Source: Curtobacterium sp. UNCCL20
GTDB lineage: Bacteria; Actinomycetota; Actinomycetes; Actinomycetales; Microbacteriaceae
DNA length: 64,000 nucleotides
Reading direction: 5' to 3'
NCBI RefSeq assembly: GCF_900101675.1
Contig: NZ_FNKG01000003.1
Span: 1-64,000, forward strand
Within the stretch, counting starts at the first letter, position 1; every line of letters begins with the position of its first letter. The notes beneath the pieces are model-generated. The model had not been told where the DNA came from. It did no database searches and saw only the letters and a program-made list of their open reading frames with translations. The translations under genes were made by a program, and so were the position numbers. This document shows positions 1 through 15,400 of the stretch, one piece after another.

Positions 1-48
1 GTGGGGAGCCGGGACAGCTTTCCTGGTTCATCGGATCAGGTCGAAGGT

Positions 49-167
49 GTTCCGGTGGTCATAGCGAGAGGGAAACGCCCGGTCACATTCCGAACCCGGA
101 AGCTAAGCCTCTCAGCGCCGATGGTACTGCAAGGGGGACCTTGTGGGAGAGTAGGACGCCGCCGGAC
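49..167 (+). rRNA. rrf: 5S ribosomal RNA
   Basis: The stretch has the conserved 5S core (CCGAACCCGGAAGCTAAGC near 92-110) and the GATGGTACTGC segment near 120-130. The 5' GTTCCGGTGG end pairs with the 3' CCGCCGGAC end to form helix I, apart from a one-base bulge. About 119 nt is the normal length. Bases 1-48 would be the 23S-5S spacer; no 23S gene sequence is recognisable there. The exact ends are estimated from the helix. Confidence 0.93.
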
Positions 168-189
168 TCAACGTTGCAACACCAGGGAA

Positions 190-217
190 CCCCTGACCAT
201 CCGTGGTCAGGGGTTTT
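190..217 (+). terminator. Intrinsic terminator of the rRNA operon
   Basis: A perfect 10-bp stem (CCCCTGACCA, loop TCCG, TGGTCAGGGG) is followed directly by TTTT. It lies 22 nt after the 5S gene and before gltX, where an rRNA operon should end. Confidence 0.93.
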
Positions 218-246
218 CTGCGTTCACCCGGTAGGATCGAGGCGTC

Positions 247-1734
247 ATGACTGCGCCATTCACCACTGCCTCCGGCTCCGATGTCCGTGTCCGTTTCTGC
301 CCCAGTCCGACGGGCACGCCGCACGTCGGACTCATCCGCACCGCCCTGTTCAACTGGGCGTACGCGCGGCACACCGGCGGCAAGCTCGTCTTCCGCATCG
401 AGGACACCGACGCCGCTCGTGACAGCGAGGAGTCGTACCAGCAGATCCTCGAGGCACTGCGGTGGCTCAAGCTCGACTGGGACGAGGGCGTCGAGGCCGG
501 GGGACCGCACGGCCCGTACCGGCAGTCGGAGCGCACGGACATCTACCAGGACGTCATCGCGAAGCTCAAGGCCTCCGGGCACATCTACGAATCGTTCGTC
601 ACCCCCGAGGAGATGGAGGCGCGCAACACCGCCGCCGGTCGCGATCCGAAGCAGGGGTACGACAACCACGAGCGTGACCTGACCGAGGACGAGCGGCAGG
701 CCTTCCGCGACCAGGGGCGCGAGCCGGCTCTGCGCCTCCGGGTGCCCGACCGCGACCTGAGCTTCGACGACCTCGTGCGCGGGGAGATCACCTTCAAGCA
801 GGGCACCTTCCCGGACTTCGTGGTGGTCCGCCCCAACGGCAAGCCGCTGTACACGTTCACGAACCCGGTCGACGACGCCCTCATGCAGGTGACGCACGTC
901 CTCCGCGGCGAGGATTTGCTGTCGTCCACACCGCGGCAGATCGCCCTCTACGAGGCGCTCTACGAGGTCGGCATCGCAGAGTTCATCCCGGTGTTCGGTC
1001 ATCTGCCGTACGTGATGGGGGAGGGCAACAAGAAGCTCTCGAAGCGCGACCCCGAGTCGAACCTGTTCCACCACCGTGCCGCCGGCATGATCCCGGAGGG
1101 GCTCGTCAACTACCTGGCCCTGCTCGGCTGGTCGATCGGCGCCGACCGCGACGTGTTCTCGATCGATGAGATGGTCGGCGCGTTCGAGGTCTCGGACGTC
1201 AACCCGAACCCCGCCCGGTTCGACCACAAGAAGGCCGAGGCGATCAACGGGGACCACATCCGTCTGCTCGACGCCGAGGACTTCCGCGGCCGGCTCGTGC
1301 CGTACCTGTCCGAGTTCCTGTCCGACCCGGCGACCCCGGAGCAGCTCGACGTGCTGACCCGGGCTGCGCCGCTCGTGCAGGAGCGCATGCAGCTCCTCGG
1401 CGAGGCTCCCGGCATGCTCGGCTTCCTGTTCACGGCCGACGACGACCTCGTGGTCGAGGACGACGCCCTCGCGACGCTCAAGGCCGATGCCGGCGACGTG
1501 CTCCGTGCCGGCACCGCGGCGCTCGAGCCGCTCGACACCTGGACGACCGAGGCGATCGAGGGTGCGCTGCGTGCGGCGCTCATCGACGGGCTCGGCCTCA
1601 AGCCGCGTCTGGCCTTCGGTCCGCTCCGCGTGGCCGTGTCCGGTCGCCGGGTGAGCCCGCCGCTGTTCGAGTCGATGGAGATCCTCGGGAAGGACTCCAC
1701 CCTCGCGCGGCTCCGTCGGCTCGCCGACCGCTGA
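247..1734 (+). CDS. gltX: Glutamyl-tRNA synthetase (class I)
   Basis: Charges tRNA-Glu with glutamate in the cytoplasm. The 495-aa protein has the Rossmann HIGH-type signature [10 protein letters not shown] at residues 19-28 and the KMSKS-type loop KKLSKRD near residue 262. Length is normal for bacterial GltX. A TAGGAT -10 at 232-237 ends only 9 nt before the ATG, so the transcript would have almost no leader. The gene stands alone between the rRNA operon terminator and a flavoprotein gene. Actinobacteria usually have a non-discriminating GltX that also charges tRNA-Gln; a tRNA-Gln gene lies 1.06 kb downstream, but the sequence alone does not prove that specificity. Confidence 0.97.
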   Translation: MTAPFTTASGSDVRVRFCPSPTGTPHVGLIRTALFNWAYARHTGGKLVFRIEDTDAARDSEESYQQILEALRWLKLDWDEGVEAGGPHGPYRQSERTDIYQDVIAKLKASGHIYESFVTPEEMEARNTAAGRDPKQGYDNHERDLTEDERQAFRDQGREPALRLRVPDRDLSFDDLVRGEITFKQGTFPDFVVVRPNGKPLYTFTNPVDDALMQVTHVLRGEDLLSSTPRQIALYEALYEVGIAEFIPVFGHLPYVMGEGNKKLSKRDPESNLFHHRAAGMIPEGLVNYLALLGWSIGADRDVFSIDEMVGAFEVSDVNPNPARFDHKKAEAINGDHIRLLDAEDFRGRLVPYLSEFLSDPATPEQLDVLTRAAPLVQERMQLLGEAPGMLGFLFTADDDLVVEDDALATLKADAGDVLRAGTAALEPLDTWTTEAIEGALRAALIDGLGLKPRLAFGPLRVAVSGRRVSPPLFESMEILGKDSTLARLRRLADR

Positions 1735-1745
1735 CGGACCCCACC

Positions 1746-2753
1746 GTGGACGCCACACCCCTACCCACCCCACACACCCCTCCCGCTCCCGCCGCCGAGC
1801 AGGTCTCCGGCCACGGTACGGGACCGCTGACGGTCGACGTGGTCGTCATCGGCGCGGGTCCGGCCGGGCTGAGCGCCGCGCTCAACCTCGTCCGGGCGAA
1901 GCGCACGGTGCTGCTCGTGGACGCGAACCGACCCCGGAACGCCGCGACCCTGCGCTCGCACGGGTTCCTGACCCGCGACGGCATCTCGCCGCTCGAACTC
2001 CGGAAGCTCGGACGCGACGAGGTCGAGGGGTACGACGAGGCGACGGTCGTGCAGGCCGTCGTCGACCGGGTGGCGCCGGACGGGGACCGCTGGAGCGTGC
2101 ACGCAGCGTGGCGGGGGACCGAGGTCGAGGCCTCCGCCCGTGCGGTCGTCGTCGCCACCGGACTGCGCGAGGAGTTCCCGGCGCTGCCGATGCTCCGCGC
2201 CTTCTACGGCACGTCGGTGCACAGCTGCGTGGAGTGCGACGCGTACGACAAGGCGGGGGAGCCGCTGGCGTTCATCTGCGAGACGGACGACGTGGTCGAC
2301 CGCGCGCTGCTCATCGCCTCGTGGACGGACGACCTCGTGGTGTACACGAACGACTCCGGCGTGCTCGACGACGCGGGGCGTGCGCGCCTGGCGTCGGCGG
2401 GTGTCCGCGTCGACGAACGGGCCGTGGCGGACCTCGAGGGGGACCGCTCCGGCATGACCGGCGTCCGCCTGGCCGACGGCCACGTGGAGCCCCGGACGGG
2501 CGGGTTCGTCCGTCCCCGCTGGCACGCGGACCTCGACTGGCTCCACGTCGAACCGGCGCGCGACGCCGAGGGCCTCGTCGAGGTCGACCGGTGTGGACGG
2601 ACCTCCGTCCCGGGTGTCTACGCCGTGGGGGACGTGACGCCTCCCGGACCCGAGCAGCTCATCGTGGCCGCGGGGCACGGCGCCGTGACGGCCGCGGCGG
2701 TGCACCGGGACCTCGTGGGTGGTCTCACAGACCTCCGGGATGCTGTACAGTAG
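1746..2753 (+). CDS. Thioredoxin-reductase-like FAD oxidoreductase
   Basis: A 335-aa flavoprotein of the thioredoxin reductase superfamily. The N-terminal FAD motif VVVIGAGPAG lies near residues 33-42. The C-terminal FAD motif (SVPGVYAVGDV, then PEQLIVAAGHGA) is typical of TrxR-like enzymes. A CVEC pair near residue 160 sits where TrxR has its redox-active CxxC. The segment after it should contain the NADPH-binding GxGxxA motif but reads LAFICETDDVVDRALLIAS, so canonical NADPH binding is doubtful. It starts with GTG 11 nt after gltX, and its first ~28 residues are a Pro/Ala-rich extension. Substrate is unknown. It could be a disulfide reductase using another electron donor, or an unrelated oxidase. 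Confidence 0.75.
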   Translation: MDATPLPTPHTPPAPAAEQVSGHGTGPLTVDVVVIGAGPAGLSAALNLVRAKRTVLLVDANRPRNAATLRSHGFLTRDGISPLELRKLGRDEVEGYDEATVVQAVVDRVAPDGDRWSVHAAWRGTEVEASARAVVVATGLREEFPALPMLRAFYGTSVHSCVECDAYDKAGEPLAFICETDDVVDRALLIASWTDDLVVYTNDSGVLDDAGRARLASAGVRVDERAVADLEGDRSGMTGVRLADGHVEPRTGGFVRPRWHADLDWLHVEPARDAEGLVEVDRCGRTSVPGVYAVGDVTPPGPEQLIVAAGHGAVTAAAVHRDLVGGLTDLRDAVQ

Positions 2754-2797
2754 TTGATCGTGCCCCGGGCAACCGGGACCGAAGGCCTCCGGGCCTT

Positions 2798-2869
2798 TGG
2801 GGTATGGTGTAATTGGCAACACAGCGGTTTCTGGTACCGTCGTTCTTGGTTCGAGTCCAGGTACCCCAG
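2798..2869 (+). tRNA. tRNA-Gln (CTG)
   Basis: A 72-nt cloverleaf. The acceptor arms TGGGGTA and TACCCCA pair perfectly, the T-arm contains GGTTCGAGTCC, and the anticodon loop TTCTGGT gives anticodon CTG at 2831-2833. Discriminator G2869 suits tRNA-Gln. A TACAGT -10 candidate lies at 2745-2750, at the end of the preceding gene. Confidence 0.95.
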
Positions 2870-2878
2870 CACTCGAGA

Positions 2879-2908
2879 AACAGCCCCCGGGATCTCCCGG
2901 GGGCTGTT
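2879..2908 (+). terminator. Terminator hairpin after tRNA-Gln
   Basis: A perfect 14-bp stem (AACAGCCCCCGGGA / TCCCGGGGGCTGTT, 2-nt loop) lies 9 nt after the tRNA. Only a weak T-run (CCCGTTT) follows. Confidence 0.85.
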
Positions 2909-2992
2909 CCCGTTTCCGGCACTCCGGCGAGATCGACACGCCCGGCGGCGCACGGAGTCGATTCGTTGCTCGCCCCCAGCCGATCCCGAGGT

Positions 2993-3006
2993 TGCGGGGA
3001 ACCGCA
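2993..3006. promoter_or_regulatory. TGCGG-N4-CCGCA palindrome (upstream copy)
   Basis: TGCGGGGAACCGCA is a perfect 5+4+5 palindrome, 206 bp before the A-PCP-TE start. The same element recurs at the glycosyltransferase promoters near 6.2, 19.2, 19.5 and 22.8 kb. Confidence 0.6.
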
Positions 3007-3095
3007 CGATGCCGGAGCCGCTCCGGACGCTCTGGGCGCAACCGTGCCGAGCAGCCGGACGCGCACGGCGGACGCGGCCCGCGCCTCCAGGCCCT

Positions 3096-3109
3096 TGCGG
3101 TTCTCCGCA
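3096..3109. promoter_or_regulatory. TGCGG-N4-CCGCA palindrome (gene-proximal copy)
   Basis: TGCGGTTCTCCGCA is a perfect 5+4+5 palindrome, 103 bp before the A-PCP-TE start. Unlike the other copies, no TTGACC-type -35 lies at the fixed distance. The nearest promoter-like element is TACCGT at 3152-3157. Confidence 0.6.
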
Positions 3110-3211
3110 CCCCGGGCGACCACCCTCGCCGACCGGCCCCGTGCCGATCTACCGTCGGGGCACCGTCGCAGCTCTGCGGCGGCCCACTGACGAGCACTCG
3201 GGGGGTCTTCC

Positions 3212-6055
3212 GTGACCGCTGCAGAACCGCTGACCACGATCCACCGCTGGCCCCACGACGCTGCCGTGGCCGCCGCCGACGACCATTCCGTCCTGGACCG
3301 CTGGGACCGCGTCGTCGCCGCGCACGCCGACGAACCCGCGCTCGCTGGCGACGGCCGTTCGATGACCTTCGCCGAGGCGGACCGGCTCTCGCGGGGACTC
3401 GCCGAGGTCCTCGTCGAGGAACTCCTGCCGGACGACCGGAGCGGGGCCGGCGTCGGGACGGTGCCCGGGGGCGCCTCGAAGCCGATCGGGATCATGGCCG
3501 GGCAGACCACCGAAGCGGTCGTCGGGATCCTCGCCCTCGTCCGTGCCGGGCGCACCCTCGTCGTGCTCGACGACCACCTGCCGCCGGCCCGACTCGGGCA
3601 CGTCGTGCAGCTCGCGGGTGTCGACGAGGTCATCGCTGACGCCGACCGCACCGCCGGTGCCGAGGCCGTCCTGGCGGAGACCGGGGGTCGGGTCCACGAC
3701 CTGGCGGCGCTGCTCGAGCGTGCCGAGCGGACCGCCACCGGGGCCGGCGCAGCGACGACCGCCGGCGCCGCGACGACCGCGGGCAGCGCGACGACCGCGG
3801 GCGCAGCGACGACCCCGGGCGCAGCGACGACCGCGGGCAACGCGACGACCGGCGCCGCGCGGCGACCCGGCGACGGCGACCCGCTCGTGATCGTGTTCAC
3901 CTCGGGGTCGACGGGCCTGCCGAAGGGCGTCGTGATGACCCACCGGCAGCAGCTCGAGAACACCGAGCAGGACGCCGTCGCGATCGGGCTCGCGCCGGGG
4001 GACCGGCTCGGCCTCGCGGTGCCGCTGTCCTTCGCCGCCGGGTTCCTGTTCACCTTCAGCGCGCTGCTGAACGGCGCGGTCATCGTCCTCACCGAGCCGC
4101 GTGAGCTCGGGGTCGACCGGCTCGTCCGCCGGCTCCACGACGAGGGCGTCACGTCGCTCGTCTGCACCCCGCACCTGCTCCGCTCGATCGTGGACGCGCA
4201 GGACGCCCCGGAGAAGGCGGCCGCGCGGGCGACCGGCACCCGGGTCCTCGGCGACCTCCGGTTCCTGATGACCGTCGGCGAGCCGGTCACCGGCACCGAC
4301 GTCATCGCCGCGCGACCGCACCTCGGCACAGCGACGACGATCTGGAACGGTTTCGGCGCGAGCGAGATGGGCTGCGTCGCGTACGCGTCGGTCACACCCG
4401 CCGACCCGGTCCCCACCGGCGTCGTGCCGGCCGGCTGGCCGCTGCACCACAAGTCGGTCCGGGTCATCCGCGAGGACGGCTCCCCGGCTGCACCGGGGGA
4501 GACCGGCGAACTCGTCGTGGTGTCACGCGGGCTCACCGCCGGCTACTGGGGCGCCCCGGACAAGACCGCCGAGCACATGATCCCCTCGGACGACCCGGAC
4601 GCGGTCCCCGCCTGGCGGCAGGGCGACCTGGCCCGGTTCGAGCCGGACGGCACGCTCGTCCTGCTCGGCCGATCCGACGACGCCGTGAAGGTCCGCGGGT
4701 ACCTGGTGGAACCGAGCGAGGTCGAGGCGGCGCTCCGTGCGCTGCCCGAGGTCCACGACGCCGTCGTCACCGCGCTCGTCGCCCCGCCCGCCGTCACCCG
4801 CCTCGTCGCGTACGTCGTCGGTCGCCCCGGTCGCCGCACCCCGGCGCCCGCAGCCATCCGCCGCGCGCTGCGCGTCACGCTGCCGGAGTACATGGTGCCG
4901 GCGTCGATCGTGCCGATGGCCCAGCTGCCGCGGAACGAACGCGGCAAGGTGGCGCGTGCCGAGCTGCCCGGCGCCCCGAGCGTCGAGGCGGAGATGACCG
5001 AGGGCGAGTACGACCAGTGGGAGCTCGTCGTCGGGCAGATCTGGGCCGAGGTCCTCGGGCTGCGGGGTGTTCACCTCGACGAGGACTTCTCGGCCCTCGG
5101 CGGTGACTCGCTGACCGCGGAGGAGATGCTCGCGATCGTGCACCAGCGCCTCGGCGTCGACCTGCGCGGCTCCGACGTCCTCGAGCACCCGACCCTCCGC
5201 GCGTTCGCCCGGCGGGTCCGCTCCGGCACGAGCGCCCTGCCGAGCCACCCGGACGTCGTGAAGGTCTCCGAGGCCCGCGAGTCCGGCAACGCACCGGTGT
5301 TCTGCTTCGCGGGAGCCGGTGCCCTCGCACTGACCTTCCTGCCGCTGTCCCGCTACCTGCCGGACCGCGACGTGTACGCCTTCCAGCAGCACGCCCTCGA
5401 ACACCGCGGGCTGCCGGACTGGTCGGTCGAGCGCATCGCCCGCCGCTACCTGGCACTCATGCGCATCGTGCAGCCCCGTGGCCCCTACGTGCTCGTCGGG
5501 CACTCCCTCGGCGGGCTCGTCGCCCTCGAGGTCGCCCGGCTCCTCACCGAGAGCGGCGAGCAGGTCGAGCACGTCGCCCTGCTCGACACCTACCTGCCGC
5601 GCACGAAGTCGGAGCAGGCGCGCCTGCACTTCGGCCGGATGGCGCCGAAGGAGTCGGCCAACCCGACCGTGCGCGCCGTCCGGAAGAGCGTCGACCGGCT
5701 GGCGCGTCGCGTGATGCCGGCGGGCGTGCCCTACGGGCAGCAGGCCGCGAAGCGGTTCCGTGCGTACACGGTCGGCGTGCTGCGGTACAGCGGGCAGAAG
5801 GGCTTCGACGCCTTCTTCGACCAGGCCGAGATCATGACGCGGCGGCACGACCCGACGCCGTTCGCCGGCTCGTCGACGTACGTCGTCGCGGACGGGAACC
5901 CGGACGCCGAGGGCTGGTCGGCGTACCTCCGCGGGGACAACCGCACCATCCGGATCGCTGCGGAGCACACGTCGCTCCTCCGCGAGCCGCACGTCGCGCA
6001 GCTCGCAGCGGAGCTGCGCGCCGCCCTCGCCCCGGAGGCCGCCCCCACCGAGTGA
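3212..6055 (+). CDS. One-module NRPS-like synthetase (A-PCP-TE)
   Basis: A 947-aa three-domain enzyme. The adenylation domain (about 1-595) shows core A3 FTSGSTGLPKG near residue 229, A5-like NGFGASEMG, A7 GDLARFEPDG, A8 GRSDDAVKVRGYLVEPSEVE and A10 LPRNERGKVAR with the catalytic Lys. The carrier domain has LGGDSL with attachment Ser633. The thioesterase has GHSLGG with Ser765. There is no condensation domain. At A4 the usual FDxS is replaced by SFAAG, so the Asp that holds an amino acid's alpha-amino group is missing; an aryl, keto or other acyl substrate is therefore plausible (inference). Residues ~174-219 are a low-complexity Ala/Thr linker made of repeated GCGACGACC units. It opens the polysaccharide region; the product is unknown. 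Confidence 0.85.
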   Translation: MTAAEPLTTIHRWPHDAAVAAADDHSVLDRWDRVVAAHADEPALAGDGRSMTFAEADRLSRGLAEVLVEELLPDDRSGAGVGTVPGGASKPIGIMAGQTTEAVVGILALVRAGRTLVVLDDHLPPARLGHVVQLAGVDEVIADADRTAGAEAVLAETGGRVHDLAALLERAERTATGAGAATTAGAATTAGSATTAGAATTPGAATTAGNATTGAARRPGDGDPLVIVFTSGSTGLPKGVVMTHRQQLENTEQDAVAIGLAPGDRLGLAVPLSFAAGFLFTFSALLNGAVIVLTEPRELGVDRLVRRLHDEGVTSLVCTPHLLRSIVDAQDAPEKAAARATGTRVLGDLRFLMTVGEPVTGTDVIAARPHLGTATTIWNGFGASEMGCVAYASVTPADPVPTGVVPAGWPLHHKSVRVIREDGSPAAPGETGELVVVSRGLTAGYWGAPDKTAEHMIPSDDPDAVPAWRQGDLARFEPDGTLVLLGRSDDAVKVRGYLVEPSEVEAALRALPEVHDAVVTALVAPPAVTRLVAYVVGRPGRRTPAPAAIRRALRVTLPEYMVPASIVPMAQLPRNERGKVARAELPGAPSVEAEMTEGEYDQWELVVGQIWAEVLGLRGVHLDEDFSALGGDSLTAEEMLAIVHQRLGVDLRGSDVLEHPTLRAFARRVRSGTSALPSHPDVVKVSEARESGNAPVFCFAGAGALALTFLPLSRYLPDRDVYAFQQHALEHRGLPDWSVERIARRYLALMRIVQPRGPYVLVGHSLGGLVALEVARLLTESGEQVEHVALLDTYLPRTKSEQARLHFGRMAPKESANPTVRAVRKSVDRLARRVMPAGVPYGQQAAKRFRAYTVGVLRYSGQKGFDAFFDQAEIMTRRHDPTPFAGSSTYVVADGNPDAEGWSAYLRGDNRTIRIAAEHTSLLREPHVAQLAAELRAALAPEAAPTE

Positions 6056-6076
6056 GACGGGGGTCCGACCGGACCG

Positions 6077-6130
6077 GACGACGGCCTGGAGGCGCGGTGC
6101 CAGCCGGCACCGCGCCTCCAGGCCGTCGTC
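6077..6130. terminator. 25-bp perfect inverted repeat, CTGGAGGCGCGG family
   Basis: Arms 6077-6101 and 6106-6130 are perfectly complementary around a 4-nt loop, starting 22 nt after the A-PCP-TE stop. It is the most complete copy of a palindrome dispersed over the window and probably works as a terminator, although no T-run follows. Confidence 0.75.
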
Positions 6131-6163
6131 GCGTGCGTCCTCGGGCCGCACCCGCTGCACCGT

Positions 6164-6243
6164 TGCGGGTTTCCGTATCCACGCCCGGGGGTCCGCAAGG
6201 GACCGCACACCGCATTGACCCCCACCCCGCCCCCAGCGAGGGT
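6164..6243 (+). promoter_or_regulatory. Promoter P1 with TGCGG-N4-CCGCA type operator
   Basis: Near-palindrome TGCGGGTTTCCGTA at 6164-6177, half-site CCGCA at 6193-6197, -35 TTGACC at 6215-6220 (22 bp after the half-site start) and weak -10 GAGGGT at 6238-6243 after 17 bp. The palindrome-to-half-site distance is 20 bp, measured between their CCG steps. A transcript from here would have a leader of about 155 nt before the ATG at 6406. Confidence 0.6.
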
Positions 6244-6405
6244 TGGTCCGCGGGGAGAGACGTACCCACTCGACCCGCACCCGGTGGCGTCGTACCCGCG
6301 CCCCGCCGGCACCCGTGACCGGCGTACCCCGTCGCCACGGTCCGCACCGGGGTTCTGCCGGACCTCCGAGCGACCCGAACGCACCCTGAACCCGACAGGA
6401 GCACC

Positions 6406-7371
6406 ATGTCCGTCACCACCGTCCGACCGAGGGACCCGAGGGTCTCCGTCGTCATCCCGGCCCGCAACGAGGCCCGGAACCTGGAGATCATCCTCCCGAA
6501 GCTGCCGCCCGTGTACGAGGTCATCCTCGTGGACGGCCACTCCGTCGACGACACCGTGGCCACGGCCCAGCGGCTCCTCCCCGACATCCGCGTCGTGCAC
6601 CAGACCCGGAAGGGCAAGGGCAACGCGCTCGCCTGCGGCTTCGAGGCCGTCACCGGCGACGTCGTCGTCATGTTCGACGCGGACTGCTCCGCCGACCCGG
6701 ACGAGATCCCGCGCTTCGTGCAGGCGCTCGTCGACGGCGCCGACGTCGCGAAGGGCACCCGCTACGCCCACGGCGGCGGGAGCGACGACATCACGATCCT
6801 CCGCAACCTCGGCAACCGCGGCCTGAACGTGCTCTGCAACGTCATCCTCGGCACCCGGTACAGCGACCTCTGCTACGGCTACAACGCCTTCTGGGCGGAC
6901 GTCCTGCCGAAGATCGGGCTGCTCTCCTCGACGCTGCCCCGTCCGGCCGACGGCTCGATGCTGTGGGGCGACGGGTTCGAGATCGAGACCGTGCTCACCT
7001 GCCGTTGGTCGGCGGCCGAGCTCGCCATCGAGGAGGTCCCGAGCCACGAGAAGCTCCGCGTGCACGGCCAGAGCAACCTCAACGCCGTCACCGACGGGAT
7101 CCGGGTGCTGAAGTCGATCATGCACGAGCGTCGTCGTGCCGCACAGGGCCGTGCTCGTGCGCGCGTCGCCACGATGTCCGGCGGGGGGACCGCGCTGTCC
7201 GGCGGGGTCGCCGCCGCACCGATCGCCGGGTCCCCGGTGTCGCCGGTGACGGGTTCGCCGGTGACGGGTTCGCACGTGTCCGGTGGACCGGTGGCCGCGT
7301 CGACGCCCGTGGCCGCGTCGTCGCCCGTTGCCGCGTCGACGGTGCCCGCGCTCGAGGGGGACGCCGCGTGA
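6406..7371 (+). CDS. GT2 glycosyltransferase, polyprenyl-P-sugar synthase-like
   Basis: A 321-aa cytoplasmic GT-A glycosyltransferase. It starts with VSVVIPARNEARNLEIIL, continues with LVDGHSVDDT, and has the metal-binding stretch VVMFDADCSADPDEIPRF, as in dolichyl/polyprenyl-phosphate mannose or glucose synthases. The last ~55 residues are a Ser/Thr/Pro/Val-rich tail of repeated PVTGS and PVAAS units, coded by direct repeats; this tail is unlikely to be catalytic. RBS-like ACAGGAG precedes the ATG. It is the first gene of a tight five-gene operon: its TGA overlaps the next GTG. A likely role is making a lipid-linked sugar donor for the polymer (inference). Confidence 0.85.
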   Translation: MSVTTVRPRDPRVSVVIPARNEARNLEIILPKLPPVYEVILVDGHSVDDTVATAQRLLPDIRVVHQTRKGKGNALACGFEAVTGDVVVMFDADCSADPDEIPRFVQALVDGADVAKGTRYAHGGGSDDITILRNLGNRGLNVLCNVILGTRYSDLCYGYNAFWADVLPKIGLLSSTLPRPADGSMLWGDGFEIETVLTCRWSAAELAIEEVPSHEKLRVHGQSNLNAVTDGIRVLKSIMHERRRAAQGRARARVATMSGGGTALSGGVAAAPIAGSPVSPVTGSPVTGSHVSGGPVAASTPVAASSPVAASTVPALEGDAA

Positions 7372-8326
7372 CGAGTGTCGCCGTCGTGATCTGCGCGTAC
7401 ACGCAGCAGCGATGGGGTGACCTGCAGGACAGCGTCGAGTCCGCCAAACGCCAGCCGGAGGCCCCGGAGGTGGTCGTGGTCATCGACCACGAGCCCGAGC
7501 TCTTCGCCCGTGCCGCCGCCCGCTGGCCGGAACTGCGCGTCGTCGAGAACAGCGAGGACCGCGGCCTGTCCGGAGCGCGGAACACCGGGGTCGCCCTGAC
7601 CGAGGCCGACGTCGTCGCGTTCCTCGACGACGACGCCACCGCGGACGAGGACTGGCTCGGCCACATGCTCACCGCGCTCGAGGACCCCGACGTCATGGGC
7701 GTCGGAGGCCGAGCCACGCCGTCGTGGCCGGACGCCACCGGAGCGGGTCCGTACACGGACGAGCTGCTCTGGATCGTCGGCTGCAGCTACCGCGGCCTGC
7801 CCGAGACCGCGGGCGACGTCCGCAACGTCATCGGGTCGAGCATGGCGTTCCGGCGCGAGGCCATCCTGCTCGCCGGTGGGTTCCGCTCCGGGATCGGCCG
7901 GGTCGGCAACCAGCCGCTCGGCTGCGAGGAGACCGAGATGTGCATCCGGATCGCCCAGGCGCGTCCGGGCGCGCGGATCCGGCACGAACCCCGCTCGAAC
8001 GTCTCGCACCGGGTCTCCCCGGACCGCGTGACCATGCGGTACCTCCGTCGCCGCAGCTACTACGAGGGCATCTCGAAGGCCGTGCTGAGCCGGCGCGTCG
8101 GCACCGGCGACTCGCTCTCGAGCGAACAGACCTACCTGACGAAGGTGCTGCCCGGCGCCCTGGTGCGCGAGCTCCGTGCGGTCGGGCGTGGCGGCGGGAA
8201 GCACGCCGTCGCGATCGTCGTGTCCGTGGTGTCGACGATCACCGGCTACGCGGTGGGACGCCTGCTCGGCAGCGTCGTCGTCACCGCCCCGGCGGACCGC
8301 GTCGCACGTCGTCCGGTGGTGACACC

Positions 8327-8330
<4 letters not shown>
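7368..8330 (+). CDS. GT2 family glycosyltransferase
   Basis: A 320-aa GT-A enzyme. VAVVICAYTQQRWGDL opens the nucleotide-binding fold, SGARNTG follows, and the catalytic metal motif is LDDDATADEDWL. Later come the acceptor-side stretch SSMAFRREAILLAGGF and GCEETEMCIRI. The C-terminal ~40 residues contain one hydrophobic segment (VAIVVSVVSTITGYAVGRLLG) that may touch the membrane. The GTG start overlaps the preceding stop in a GTGA tetranucleotide, and its own stop does the same with the next gene, implying translational coupling. Sugar specificity cannot be read from the sequence. Confidence 0.87.
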
Positions 8331-14377
<6,047 letters not shown>

Positions 14378-14393
<16 letters not shown>

Positions 14394-15364
14394 GCCCGTC
14401 CCTCTCGGGCGACGCCGCTTCGGCACACGGAGCGGCCCCGGCGCACGGCGCCGGGGTCGCCCGGCACGGCGGACCCGTCCGACGTGCCGGCCGTCGCATC
14501 GCGCTCGCTGCGGGCGCCCTGGTGATCGCCGCGGGTGCGGTCGCGGCCACGAACGCCGTCCCACCGCCGGACGCCGTCGACCCGAGCGGTGTGACCATGC
14601 CGACGAGCGACGGCGGCGGGTGGGAGCGCGCCTTCTCGGAGGACTTCGCCGAGAGCACCCCGACGGGGCAGTTCGAGTCGCAGTACGCCGACCGGTTCTC
14701 CGTCTACCACGGCTTCGCCGACACCGCGGGGACGGGCAGGTACCAGGCCTCGACCCTCACGGCGCACGACGGTGTCCTCGACATGCGGCTCCGGACCACG
14801 GAGGACGGCACGCCGCTCGCCGGTGGCGTGGTGCCGCTCGTCGACGGGCAGTGGGGCGGGCAGACCGCCGGCCGCTACAGCATCCGGATGAAGAGCGACG
14901 AGGTCGACGGGTACGGGGTCGCGGTGCTGCTCTGGAGTGACGAGAACGTCTGGGCGGACGGCGAGGTCGACTTCCCGGAGGGCGCGCTCGGCGCCCCCGC
15001 GTTCCTCAACGTCCACTGCCTGCAGGACCCGGCGGAGAAGTGCGTGCAGCACGAGACCGACGCGTCGCTCGCGGACTGGCACACCTACACGATCGAGTGG
15101 ACGCCGGTCCGGATGTCGTTCCTCGTCGACGGGAAGGTGATCGGCACGACCACCGAGAGCATCCCCGTCTCGCGCATGCACCTCGTCGTGCAGGCCGGGT
15201 CGAACGACGGCCGGCCGCCGCGGGACGCCGACGGGTCGCTGCTCATCGACTGGATGACCATCGACGTGCCGGCCGACGGCGCTGAGCCCCCGGCGACCCT
15301 GCCGTCCGACGGTGCCACGGCGCCCGCGGAGGGCACCTGGACACCGGACAGCCCGGGGAACTGA
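14378..15364 (+). CDS. GH16 family glycoside hydrolase or transglycosylase, membrane-anchored
   Basis: A 328-aa protein. GTG at 14378 is chosen because GGAGG lies 7 nt upstream and in-frame coding continues; it overlaps the deacetylase stop by 16 nt. A short cytoplasmic Arg-rich head is followed by one hydrophobic segment (RIALAAGALVIAAGAVAA). The extracellular domain has the GH16 catalytic stretch EVDFPE at residues 196-201 (nucleophile E196, assisting D198, acid/base E201), then DWHTYTIEWTP and a closing LLIDWMTID strand. GH16 enzymes cut or rearrange beta-1,3/1,4-glucans and related polymers. As last gene of the operon it may trim or release the polymer. Confidence 0.87.
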
Positions 15365-15400
15365 GCGGGGAGCGGAGCCGACATAGGGAGCGCGCGCCGG

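Larger units (their letters stand above)
2909..3211. other. Intergenic region before the A-PCP-TE gene
   Basis: About 300 bp without a credible gene. It contains two perfect TGCGG-N4-CCGCA palindromes (listed separately) and a half copy of the dispersed CTGGAGGCGCGG repeat at 3081-3093 in reverse orientation. A TACCGT -10 candidate lies at 3152-3157. The GGGGGG run just before the GTG at 3212 may act as the ribosome-binding site. Confidence 0.6.

Noticed and set aside
1-48. End of a 23S rRNA gene
   Set aside because: No recognisable 23S 3' sequence; treated as the 23S-5S spacer.
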